Source: Campylorhamphus procurvoides
Lineage: Eukaryota > Chordata > Aves > Passeriformes > Dendrocolaptidae
Direction: 5' to 3'
Assembly (NCBI GenBank): GCA_013396655.1
Contig: WBMV01008321.1
Coordinates: 440,644 to 504,643 of the forward strand
DNA length: 64,000 bases
Shown here: positions 52,461 through 64,000 of the stretch, piece after piece
Layout of the letters: each line of letters begins with the position of its first letter
Numbering within the stretch: the first letter of the stretch is position 1
Program-made: the position numbers and the translations under genes
Notes under the pieces: model-generated
What the model saw: the letters and a program-made list of their open reading frames with translations, nothing else
Databases searched by the model: none
Told to the model about the DNA's origin: nothing

Positions 52461-55400
52461 GTGTGTATCTTCATAGAATTACTTGAACAAATAGATTTTA
52501 TTCTTTGAGCTTCTATTGTATGTATAGGAAGATGGTGAATGCTCAAGGTTGCAGAATGCTAAAAATGAAAAAAAGTTGCAAGGGATTAAATGCTTGAAAT
52601 AATTTCTTAGTAGACAGTTGTCTAGCAGTAAAAAGAATTAAATATTTTAGTGGTAGCATTTTAAATGAAGAATATTTATTCTTTTTTTTTTTTTCTGAGA
52701 AGAATGGTGTGGATGATGGATCACTGGAACGGGATGCAGGACTTACCTACTCTTTCCTCTCAAGGCTTTGCTTTTTCATGCTGAAGAATGGAAAAGTAGT
52801 AATAGGAAGGAGCACAGAGATCCTTAGCACTTGTTGAGATGGCTTTATTTTTTTGAGTCATTATTAAGTAAATAAACTTATGTTTCTTTTCATTTAAAAA
52901 AAAAAATTCTGATTCGATAGAATTGACAAACCTGACCCAGATCCTACTTCTCTCTGCAAATCAGGAATACCTCCACAGAACAGAAACAGTACATCTACCT
53001 TCCTCATCCTGGTAACAAATTTTCAGCCAGCAAGGCTTAGAGTCACCCATTTATTTCCTTTCTCCCTAGAGATGACAAAGTATACAACACTTGATGCACT
53101 GCAGTACCCAGGAACATTCAGATATTAAGGATTCAAAGGCCTATATTACAGGTTGAAATGTTGCCTGGATTAAAACTCTGTTTTGGATGAAGTTGAGGCG
53201 CTACATATATGCAGGGATATTTGGTAGTTATAGGGCCTAGGGAAAATGGTTTAAGCTGGATTCCATGTAGATTCTGACTAAGCCTTTCTCTAAAGATTTG
53301 TTTTCATTTTCTGGAGGAGAAGGGGTTTCTTACCAAGAGACTATCTTTCCATCTGATTAAGAGAAACCACCTCCTAATCAGAAAGGAAGGTCCCGCACAG
53401 ATTATCTTCTTGTCATGCTATGACAGGCTGCAGATTTCATTGAGGCTTTTGTGAAGAGCTGCGGAGAGTATTAAAGCTGTGGCTCCACAGTGCTTAGCTT
53501 TTTTTACAATAGAAAAAAAAGATGAACTAATGCTTACTTTTACCATCTAAGAGTGAACTTTTATTCCGTTGCTGCACTGTTGTCTGGTTACCAGAATGAA
53601 ATGTTAATCATGTAAAAGTAGCGCATCAGTCTACTGAGGAAAGTAAGAATAATCAACAATTTTTTTCTCACATTCTTGCTACCTGATGCTTTGACTCAGT
53701 GTTGCACTTCTCCCCACTTCCTAGATATTTTTACGACATTTACCAACACCTGCCTTTATCTTGTGGGAGGTTTGTTAGCATTTTGCAGCTTACTTTCATA
53801 AAATGGTCATAATGAATGCAGATTTCAGAGAACAAATTTACCCATTTGTTTCCTGTATTTATCATGACATTTAAATTAAAAACAATCCTCCAAACCAAAG
53901 CATTTTTTACCTTGATTTCATAAAGAAAGGACTTCCAAATAGCTGTGCTGTGCATTTGTCTGTCAGAGTTCCAGCTTAAGGGTTTTTGGACACATTAGAT
54001 AATTAAGTAACCACATTTGAGATATAGGAAATGCCTAAAAGGTATTACATTCAGTTAGGTTTCATGAAAGTTAGGGGCCTTCATAAAGTCTTTGTGGTTG
54101 TCCTGGAAGCTTTAGACTAAGCTCTTCCCATATTAGAACTTGAATGTTGTAGTTGGGAAAGAGATGTTATAATGCCCTAACTTCAGGCAAAATTTTGATC
54201 TTGTACTTTACAGACAGCAGAGAAACAAAACTGATTTTGCATCTCTTGCAAAACCATGGGAAACGAGCATTTATAAATTACATCTCTTACCAAACTACTT
54301 GTTTTGGATATTCACATGCTCCCCATGGAAACAGAGCCTTGTGTACTAGCCAAAATACTGTCCTCTTTCCTTCTTTGCAAAGGGTTTGCACATATCAAGT
54401 AAAACAGAATGAAATTTGATTTCTGGTGATACATTTCATCTCACCCTACAAATTGTCTGCAAATTTACCAGTTAGAGTTTTGTGTGGAGTTCCTGTGATT
54501 TGCTTGGAATATGCTGCACAATATGAAGGAAGATCTTACTGGGAGATTTTACTCTAAAGAAACAGTCAATCTGCTGTAGCTCTCAGGTTCTTCCTTTTGT
54601 TATGTTTGCATTGCTGAGACATAGTTAAAATGCTTTCCATTTCATGCACATGAGATTTTGTGAAACTAGTGCTCTCTGAACTTTTGGTGGTAATACTATG
54701 AATTTGTTGACAATAGTCCTATCTAAATTAAATTTATGGAAATAAACTGAAATAATTAAAGTTTAGGTGCACTGGGAATTTAAATTATATTTTTGAAAAT
54801 AAGTTTCACCTCATTTATTTCTTTTCGTATTTCTTCATACTCTGGGAGCAAGTGTTCTATCTAACATAACAGCAAGTAATTTCAATAGAGTACTACTGTA
54901 GTAAGAGGGTTTGAGAGAGATCTGTAGTTTTCACATTTAATCCTCAAAATTTAAATTATTTTTCAGTAATTCACAGCTAGAAACAATTTTCCTGAAAACA
55001 TACTAAGTTATTTTTGTGTATCTTAGAAAGGAGGTACAACTGTGCCTCGAAAAACTCTGCCACTTTGTTTGAGTACTTCACTATTAATTTTTAGCTCTGG
55101 CCCACAATTTTCTCCTGACAGTTTGTGCTTTTTTTCCCATGTGTTCATTGATAGGTTTATGACCAATCCTGTTTCTAATGTAAAAGGCTATCTAATTTTA
55201 TAACCACAGCAGTCCAGTTCCTCGTAATGACTCACCTGCATTCAATGATCTTGTACTAGGAAAGCTGGGCAAACTTCCTAACCAGGAGTATTAGAAAAGT
55301 GTGGTATGTTTGACTGGGGGATGTTTCACTTTTTGTGATGCTTAAAATGGCAAAATACCATGAAGGGATCTTAAAAACTTATATTGCAGCTCTCAGAGAA

Positions 55401-56641
55401 AGCCACTTGCTTCTTCTCTTGGGCTGCTCTAGACTCTCTGTTGGCTGAGTTTATGTGCTTCTCAGTTCTGCTTCAGGATTTGTATCCCATCTATGTGACT
55501 GTACTGCAAGAGTACCCCACAGCTTGGTGGTGTTGCTCTTCCCTTTAGGGAAATGCTTGGGTGTGCGTCATGGACTTCATCCAGCTCAGCACCTTGGAAG
55601 GAGGACTTAGATATAAGAGGAATGGAGTAGAGCCCAGTCTCCATCTGATATGGGATCCAAACTTAGCTTGAATGCAGCCTGAATCCACAGCTGTGTAAGA
55701 AACATATGAGCGCAGGCTCAGTCTCACAGAGGCACAGCAGGATGTTTTAACCCTCACATCTGAACAAGGCCTGACTTAAACAGTGTGTTACTGACTTACC
55801 CAGCATTCACTCATTTATCACATCTTAGGTTTGCTGTGGTTCCTGGGCTGATACTTCACAGATCAGAAGCATCTTTCTGGGCAAAGGAAGCCCGGCAGTT
55901 CCTGAAATCTCCATTCATCTCAGCAGAAAGTGCAGAGATCAGTAGCTACACAATTTGATTCACTCTCACTTTAGTGAGTAAAGTAGGTTCACAGAAAAGG
56001 GAGCACCAGGGCTGGCAGGAGAACAAGCATAGGAATGAGTGCCTGGGCAAGGAGAGGGATTGCAGAGAGAGAGCATGGAGTGGGAAGACTTTCCACTTTG
56101 AGGGGTGAGGTGTTGTATCCTGCAAGCAGTCCCACTATAAAGGAGAGTTTAGGATTGTAGGACCTCTAATACTTTTCCCTGTGAAATTTCCTGTTTCAGA
56201 TATTGTCTGTGGCTTTATAGTCAGTGCTGTGAAGAGACCTTGTAGTACAGTAAGAGCAAAAGAAGCTTCCCCTTTTAGAGCTGCCAGATTTGCAATTTGT
56301 GTAGAAAAGGAAGATACCAGACTTGTATTGTTAGCTGGATTGCCTTTGAAAATGAGCTCTGTGGAACTCTGTTGTGTGTGTCAAAAGAGTGTATGCCACT
56401 GACTTTTCAGTTTGTTCATTGATTTTGACAGAAAAATAGATGTTTCAGAGAAAACCGAGTTCCCACAATCTCTGTGAAAGCAGACAGCTAGACTGAGGGG
56501 AGGGATTTTTTTTTCCATACTTCTTCAGACAGGTTGGGTTTCTTACATGTACCTTTACATGAAAACTCGCTGTGTGAAAACCTGTTGTTGAATGAGAGAA
56601 TCCAAAAGGAGAAGGTCCTTGTTAATAGCCAAATCACAGGA

Positions 56642-56661
56642 AAAGCTTCAGCTGAAGCTTT
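56642..56661. repeat. 20-bp perfect palindrome
   Basis: AAAGCTTCAG is followed directly by its reverse complement CTGAAGCTTT. The centre is the E-box CAGCTG and each arm holds AAGCTT. No wider inverted repeat is visible. Confidence 0.92.
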
Positions 56662-57957
56662 CACCTCTGTAGACAGTGAAGTCAAATGCCTGAAAGTCAC
56701 AATTCCATTGGTTGTATTTGCCATTGAACTTGTGAAACCTCATGTCATTTGTTATTTTAATAGTTTATGTTCCAGAAGCAAAAGGGAGAGGAGATATTCA
56801 CTGTCATCAGTTGATCTATGAACTGTGACCTGATAGCACCTCCAAAGAAAATCTGTGTACTTGGAATAAATATTGCTGTGGAAAACAACTCAAGACTGGA
56901 AGACAAGGGAAATTGCTGTTAGATTATGATCTCAGAGTGCTTCCTGTAGTGAGGGAAGAGTCATGAACTAAAAATGTCTGATCTTTTGGTTTCCATTCAG
57001 TACTTCAAAGGGGGATTATTGGTGTTTTAGAGAAGTGTTTAAAATGCATATGCAAATACACGGGGGTATAAGTGAAAATATGGAGTAGCAGCAGAAAAAA
57101 GTTGTAACACCCTTGAGTTTGGGATAGCTTCTTTAACTTAAAAATCACAAGTGGATTATACACACATCATACCATCAAAGATATTGAATTTGTTTTGGCA
57201 AAAAAGCATGCAGAAATATTAAGTAGAGTGGTGGGAAAAAGTGGAAAAAATGAAGAAAGTTCTGAATAATAAAAAAATACAGTATTTATATAGGTCATTC
57301 CTTTATGCTGACAGAAATTTTTACTGGGGAGTAGTTCTAGTCTTATATGGTTATAAGTTTCTTCTGACTAATTTTATAATTAATAGGAGACGAATTTTAG
57401 GTAGTGTGTGACATTTACAAAATGCATAGAGACAGTGCACAGGTGGGAAATAGATATGTATTCATGACAAGTCTCTATCTATGCTGAATGTCTTTGAAAA
57501 ATCCTCTTTGTCTATTAGTTTGTTCTGCCATTTTCCCTTAGTTTTTGATTTTATTTAATTTTTTTTTTACACTCCTCTCATTTCTTACTTGCTGTTGAGA
57601 AAAGCTGCTTCTGCACATGAAATAATATCAGGTTAATATTCATAGCCTCAGTTATGGAAAAGTTAGTTAGTGCACAGTTGTTCATTCATTGTTTACAAGT
57701 GCTTTGAAAATCAAAAGAATAATCAAAGATCTAAGAATACTGAAGAAACTGAAGTCTCTGCACAGTGGAGATGTCCTGAAAAGATATGTGGTTATTGATC
57801 TTTCATTTTAAAATACCTTATTGTATCATTTATTTCTTGAATTTAAAAAATGGCCAGAACTAATTCATGCAATCATCCCCAAATTCCAGCAGTTTACCAG
57901 ATACCCTGGGTATCCTGGGTGGTAAAACTGCACATCTAGTCACAATCTTATTGCTTT

Positions 57958-57974
57958 CACACACACACACACAC
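57958..57974. repeat. (CA)n microsatellite
   Basis: There are 17 bases of perfect CA dinucleotide repeat. A shorter TG run of 12 bases lies at 39819-39830. Confidence 0.93.
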
Positions 57975-58594
57975 TGCATAAACTCTGCCCAGCTGTACTC
58001 TATCAGACTGTGCTTTTTATCGGGATAACTGGGGACAGTATAAACCATGAGAGAGATTCATAAGGTTCCTACATGTCACTGGAAACATAAGATGAAAAAT
58101 ACAGTTTAACAGTGTGTATAGTTCTAGTGTAGCTGGTTATACATAGCAAACGGGTACCAGAGGAAAGACACTGAAACAGAAAGCAAAAGCCTGAGATTCT
58201 TCTCAATATACTTAAAAAATCTGAGCAATTGGTAGGAAACATGGGAGAAAGAGCTCAGTTCAGTGCTAAAATTACCCAAAATATTCCATTTAAAACACAT
58301 AATCCTTTTGTTTAAAAACATAGCAAAAAGACACCCATTCTTTCCTGGAATTATTTTTTTTTCCCCCTTGAAATACCTGATATTGACCACAATTAATTGC
58401 AAGTCACTGGTAGAGCAGAGCTCTATTGTATTGAGTAGAGTTAATCCCCTTCAAATGTGCTGGAGATTTTGTCATGGTATGGATGATCTTAGACTTTTCA
58501 GTCACAATTGCTTCTAAGAAGTAAGGGATGTTCCTCACCCTAAAGAGCTGCAAAATCCTTCTAGATAAGAGTCAAAAGAAGGTTATGAAAATGA

Positions 58595-58735
58595 AGTTTT
58601 ATTTATCCTATTTTACAGGCAAGAAACTCAGACACTTAAGTGAGTTACTCAAGGTCTCGCAGGAAGCCTGGGTGGAGCTGGGAATTGAACACAGATAACC
58701 TGAGTCTGAGCGCTGGGCTCAGAAGACCACTTTAA
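58595..58735 (-). mobile_element. MIR core SINE, well preserved for its age
   Basis: On the + strand the sequence reads CCTATTTTACAGGCAAGAAA, then CTCAGACACTTAAGTGAGTT, then ACTCAAGGTCTCGCAGGAAG, then GGAGCTGGGAATTGAACACA, then GAGTCTGAGCGCTGGGCTC. This follows the reverse complement of MIR from its 3' half through the core to near the tRNA-derived head (cattttacagatgaggaaac, aggttaagtgacttgcccaa, ggtcacacag, agagctgggattcgaaccca, …gctct). It is the clearest of the MIR remnants here and is inserted antisense to SOX6. Confidence 0.85.
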
Positions 58736-61700
58736 AATGTCTTAGAACGTGGCTTTATTATCTATTAAGTCGGGTCTGAATAACACAGAAGATATGAACT
58801 GGGGAACATGCTAGGTACATAATATATCTTCAGTGGACGTGTATGGCGTTTTATAGGAGAGTATAAACTTGGTTGCTGTTTCAGGCATAGGTTAATATCA
58901 CTTACAGTGTGTCTCAGTACACTGAGCATACATTGGAAAACACTAAAGAAAGGGAGTTTTTAGATTGCTAATGATTTCCTTTTAAGGAACATGTGACTAA
59001 GGGCTGAGAGAATTTGCTGCTGAAACTGCTTACTACAAGCCTTTGAAAATTCCCTGTCTAGTTATTCACATAGGAAATATCTGGTTGCAGGCATACTTGG
59101 CTATGCAGGCTTCCATGAGTACCCCATATTTATAAAGCCTGTTCATTCAGGCCTTTGAATGGGAGCAGTTGACAGAAAGAGAGTAAATTTTGTGAATTCT
59201 CTTTAAATATATAGTGAACTTGTCTCTTGACTTTTGGATTTGATGCTTCATTGTGATTCATGCAAAGTACAAAAGCCATATGTTAGAGAGATAGATAAAC
59301 ACAGAGATGAAATATCACCAGTTCATTTAATTTTTAGTATCACTATTCTTTTTTTTTTTTCCCCACTAGCTATAGTGTTTTTACTGTGTACCTGCCTATA
59401 AGTTTTCCAGCTCTTAGGCTGTCAGTTTGTTATCCTTCATGAAAAACTATACTCACTTAAGGCTGTATTCTCAGAGGTTTTTGGAAAGTGGCCTGGAAAA
59501 ATTGTTTGCATGTCTGTTTGCACTAGCAAAATCCCAAATTGTGTCTGTTAGTGAGTGTGTCTAAGCCTTCAGTTTTTCCAATGATTTTTTGTAGTACTTG
59601 AGAAATATTTTATCACTTCTACTCTTTCAACCAGTAATACTAATCGGTTACTGGAATTATTTTAATTTCACCCTCAGCAAGATTAATTTACATGCTTCAA
59701 ATGTAGCTAGAATGTATTTAAATGTCCAGAAAGTGATTTTCATGTGCGGCTGGTATGATTTCTGACTTTGGATCCTCTAGTTGTTGCTTCATTTTGAGTA
59801 ATTCAACCAAAAAAAAAAAATAAAGAAGTGGTTGTAGAAATCCTTGCAAAATGAAATCATCAAGTTTCCTAGAGCTCTGCTTTTTAATTATCCCTTTTGC
59901 TCACGGAATGGATGAAAATAAATTTCACGCATGATAACTGTTATGTATATTTTAGAAAGATGTATGTTCAACTTGCCACAGAAATCCAATGCAATTATTG
60001 CTTCCTTAATTTTATTAGAATATCTTCAGCATCTTACTGATGTATTTTAAGGTCTCAATACTTCTCAGACTACCCTGTTTTTCCTCCACCAACTTCCAGG
60101 GCACAACTTATGGCAGGAGCAATTAATTCCAACAACTTCTTTTCAGGAGAAGTGGAAAAAATTTAGGCTTATAATCTCAAAGTACACCTGCTGTACTGAA
60201 TTGTTTAGGTTAAAAAAATGTGAATGTCCATTTTCTTGCACCAAAAGCATGTGGATCCCAAAAGTTTGTTACTTTTTAACTAATCATGATAAAATATTGG
60301 TTTCATAAAAGTTGCAGAGAAAAGATGCATGCAAGTGTATAGACAGGCAGAATTTAAAATACAGAGTCCAAAGAAGTGATAATTTAAAGGTAGTCTCTTC
60401 TTTTACTTCAGCAATTTTAATGTAACATCAGTTTTGAAATTTGCATGTAGGTTAGTTTTGTCTATATATGTAGGCATTCAAGAGCTCACATTTAGAGAAA
60501 ATCATAGGCAAAAAATTGCCAAGATAAATCATAAAAATTTATATAAATAGTTCATGTTTCTTACCACATTTTCTCTGCCTTTTTTCATGCAGAATATTAG
60601 GTGGCTTCAGAAACTGTTGTGCTAACTGTACAGTACAAAGAACACTATATCTGTCTTGAGCATTTCTGCTTAATTGTTATCTGTATAGCTCAGAGCAAGA
60701 GGACCACAAGCATGAACAGGGGGGAAAATTGCATGAAAAGGAAAGTCTAGTACTAGAAAACTGACAGAAACTTGAGCAGCTAATTGCTGTAGGCTCCATA
60801 CAACTTGGAATGACCTAAGGGGACATCAACAAATCACTTTCCACTGGAGTATAGTAACAGCAATGGCATAACAGTGAAATCACTGGCAAAAACTAGGGGA
60901 AAAACTCTTTTAAAATATTGGCATTAACATGTTAGTGAGCAATTCTTTTTCCATTTTAATGGTTATTAATGTGTATGCTTGCGTTTAACATCTGCAAACC
61001 CTCCCTTCCCAGTTTTCTCCCCAAAAACCAACTGGTGGTGTGGTAACTGGATTTTATGTGTCTATCTCCAACTCCCTTATGGATCCCGAGTAATTTTTTC
61101 TAATACTGACACCCATAATGTAAGTTATTTGGCACTAGTATTTAGAAATTCCCTGCCCCCCACAAACTGAAGAGACCCGATAAAAAGGAGTGATTTTGTT
61201 TTAAAAAATTAGAAATTAAATTTCTTTCTTGATCATGTGTTCCAGGTTGCTCATTTCTAAAAATAAAAAAATTGTTCAAAGTTTAAATAAATTAATTAGA
61301 TAATTTTGCAATCATTGGTGAAAAACACCATGTAAAAGAATTTGGAAATATCCCTAGTAAGGGCCATTCTTTTCTATTTTTTGCAAACTCTCCAAACCCA
61401 TAAGCTAAACCAATTTTTGCATGTGATGACAGATAAGTTTCCCAGCAAGTCTATTTGGCCAATACTAAATATTTAGTGGTAGATTTTACGTTATTCCCAA
61501 GCTTTCTTTTCTCATGGGCGGTATTGAACCTCAAATATATCATCAAGATCTTTTCTAGATAGCTTAGGTGAAAAAACAGATTTCTATATGATTTAACTAT
61601 AATATTGGTTGAACAACATTAGCTGGGTAATGTGCAGTGAACCATATTGCTTTGGGAAAACAATGCTTTCTTCTCCCTCTCCCCTCAGTTACCCACATGT

Positions 61701-64000
61701 TTTACCAACACTTGTTGCCATTGTAATTGATGGGAATTTGAACCTTTACTAAATCAAACTTCTCTTTTTGTTTCAACTGTACTAAACCATTTTTAAATGC
61801 TGATGGTGCTATCAGCTACAGCATGATTTTTGGAGTACTATGGACAGATTTTGCTACAGTTGTCTACCCTAAAGCATTTATTTCCAGCGCCTCTCCAGTA
61901 TCATGTCTGAAATTTGTTTTCAGTGAACTCAGGCAACAACATAATTCTATAACACAGTTCTGAAACATTCTTTACACAAAACCCCCTCTTGTGCTTTACA
62001 CAGAAACTGTGACTGATGGAGTTGTAGCACCATTGTGTTTTATGTCTTTCTTTAAAGGCATTACTCTTTCTTTCTACCAAAGACTTGAATGCTTGTGTAG
62101 AACTTCTCCATTGGCATCAAAAAAAGTATTTTTCTCCTGAGCAGTCTAAATGGAAAAAAAATTCTACATATATTCAGTGTCCAGTCATGGTATCCCATTA
62201 ATCTAACTATGACATTAGAGAAGAATAAAGACTACAGAATATATATTAAGAAGTCTATATTTAATAAATGTTTGTAGGTGCAAATGTCTCACTATTACTA
62301 AATCCACTTTTGAAATGATCTTTTATTTTAAAATGATCTCATGCCAGCCACAGGTACAACCATATTTGTGGTTTCCCCCAGATACTGAATGATGTTCTGT
62401 AGTGGGGTCAAGCGCTCTCATGATATTTAACCATTGGAAATGAAAGAAAACTTTTGTGGTGTGAAACAACAGCACATACTTGACCCTCCAAAGCATATCC
62501 ATTTATAAATGGATAAAAGTGACTATTTAAAGTTGTTTTATAAGGCAACCACTGTGCTGGCCGAAAACCCCTAATTTACTGTTTGAAAAAGCAAATGATG
62601 TGTGGGTACCAGAACATGCATTTTTTAAAAACATCTGTGGTGTTCCTTGTGTTGCATTTGATCTTAGCGGTAAAACAACAAAACCGAGTTTTAGAAGAAC
62701 GTTGCTGCCATCCTATTTTTAATTCATCATTATGTGTTAAAGTAACCATTAATTTAAAGTGAACAATCACAGCCTTACTTTCAATGGTTGCTCAGGTATT
62801 TCTTTTTAACCAGTTTATAATTTCACAGTTTGTTTTGAGTAAGGGGTGCAGCTGTAGGTGTAGATTAGGGAGTTGGTGGTGCCTCATTCTCATTCTTTTT
62901 TGACTCCTATTTGCTGTGGGGAAGAGGGTGAATGAATGAGAGAAAGTATTATTTCACCCTCCTTTCTGATCTCCTGATGGCAAGCTGCATCAAAAAATTA
63001 GTTATGTGGGTCATCCCAGAGTCTCCATTCCGCCCTCTACTGCCTTGCATGCTCACAGGAGTTGGCATGAGGTCATGATTTGAGAGGGCTGCTACAAGAA
63101 GGTGCATTTCAACCCATCCTTGTGTCAAGCAAAGAATGGCAATGACACCCAAACTGCTTTTGTTTAACTTTCTTTCTCTTTTTGATACCCTTTGACTTCA
63201 AGCATAATTATAGCTTATGAACAGCTTATACACATTAGTAAGTGTCGAAGTGCACTTGCTATTTCCATACAAGTGAACTCTTCAAAGGTTATAAAACAGG
63301 ATGAGTTGATTTGATCTCAAGCAAAACAAATAGGTGTTAAAATGTGGTTTAGAGGCGTGAGAGATTTTCAGAATATATTTTTAAACAATGTGGACGTAAA
63401 CAGATTAGTTGAAGACAACTTCAGTAAAGATAGCTTTCATGAACCGTCTACAAACCTTTTGTTAAAGAAAGCTGAACTATGACTAAATCTGTGAATGGTA
63501 TGAATTATTAGGTGACGAATTTTAAAAGTAGTGTCCAGATGTAAATAGTGAAAGCATCCAAAATATTACTCAGCAGCTGCAAGAGCTATAGGAAAAGCTG
63601 ACATGACAAATTTAGTCATTTCTTAATCACTTTCGTTAGGCGGTATTGTCAGTTCCAAGAGGCAAATTTTCATCTTGATTTATGCCTATAATAGAAATGG
63701 CTGAAAACTGAAAAGTTCTCAAAACAGTTTACTTACAAAACACCTTTTAGGTCATTTTAAAAGCTTCCTATGACCTAGAAGTAATGTTCTTTACACATTG
63801 AAGTTCAAAAAAATATGTTTTTAGACAGTGTATATCAACAAAGCATTTTTTTTCTGCCTAACAAAGTGACCTTAACACGTGTGCAAGTGGTAAAAACTGG
63901 CTTAAATGTATTATTTACAGCTATATCAACATTTATTAATTAGTTACCTTTGGTTTAAATAAAATTGATTGTTAAAGCAGAAAGTAGAGGTTGGTATGAA

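Larger units (their letters stand above)
37270..64000 (+). other. SOX6: SOX6 intron, 5' part only (at least 26,731 bp)
   Basis: It starts at donor gtcagt after the Q-box exon and does not end in the window. No further SOX6 coding segment was recognised (I looked for the Met-Pro-Pro-Leu-Met, PLNLS and HMG-box parts). Listed contents are a 12-bp hairpin at 39.27 kb, a MIR at 40.6 kb, a motif-rich block at 42.3-43.3 kb, old repeat sequence at 47.0 kb, a TA microsatellite at 48.4 kb, a SOX-motif block at 50.3-50.6 kb, a tandem duplication at 52.4 kb, a palindrome at 56.6 kb, a CA microsatellite at 57.96 kb and a MIR at 58.6 kb. Somewhat GC-richer stretches occur around 44.2-44.6 and 51.55-51.75 kb without a recognised identity. 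I see nothing distinctive in 59-64 kb. Confidence 0.85.

Noticed and set aside
37270..64000. Search for the next SOX6 exons (Met-Pro-Pro-Leu-Met segment, PLNLS motif, HMG box)
   Set aside because: None was found by eye; SOX6 introns are long and these exons are expected beyond the window.

Overview
This is vertebrate genomic DNA, almost certainly avian. It is AT-rich, has no dense open reading frames, and carries two typical bird CR1 LINE 3' ends, one in each orientation. It also carries several decayed MIR-type core SINEs and other short ancient amniote repeats. One ambiguous base (N at position 360) points to a draft assembly. Nothing prokaryotic is present.

The only gene I can support is SOX6 (SoxD transcription factor) on the + strand. 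The window shows three consecutive internal coding exons: 7296-7385 (90 nt, phase 1/1), 33509-33681 (173 nt, phase 1/0) and 37201-37269 (69 nt, phase 0/0). They join in frame with canonical AG/GT boundaries. They encode the segment from just before the SoxD coiled coil, through the leucine zipper (Leu every seven residues, four times), into the glutamine-rich Q-box. Residues that differ between SOX5 and SOX6 identify SOX6. The initiator exon, the exon that follows the Q-box and the HMG-box exons lie outside the window or were not found in it.

Layout: 1-7295 is the end of an upstream intron, with a minus-strand CR1 at 6115-6432. 7386-33508 is a 26.1 kb intron with a plus-strand CR1 at 18168-18286, an older CR1-like piece near 19.8-20.0 kb, MIR remnants, a GC-rich pocket near 26.8 kb, a GATA-motif cluster near 27.7-28.1 kb and a MEF2/E-box patch near 30.2-30.4 kb. 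33682-37200 is a 3.5 kb intron with a MIR and a diverged short repeat. 37270-64000 is the first 26.7 kb or more of the next intron. It holds a repeat-poor block at 42.3-43.3 kb with POU/homeodomain motifs, a block at 50.3-50.6 kb with two inverted SOX motifs, a well-kept MIR at 58.6 kb and several microsatellites and hairpins.

I found no undescribed biological system. The best leads are a pair of 3' splice sites 22 nt apart before the leucine-zipper exon, where use of the upstream one would give a premature stop; two frame-neutral exons; candidate intronic enhancers; and several perfect palindromes or hairpins. Functional claims for intronic blocks are inference from motifs only.
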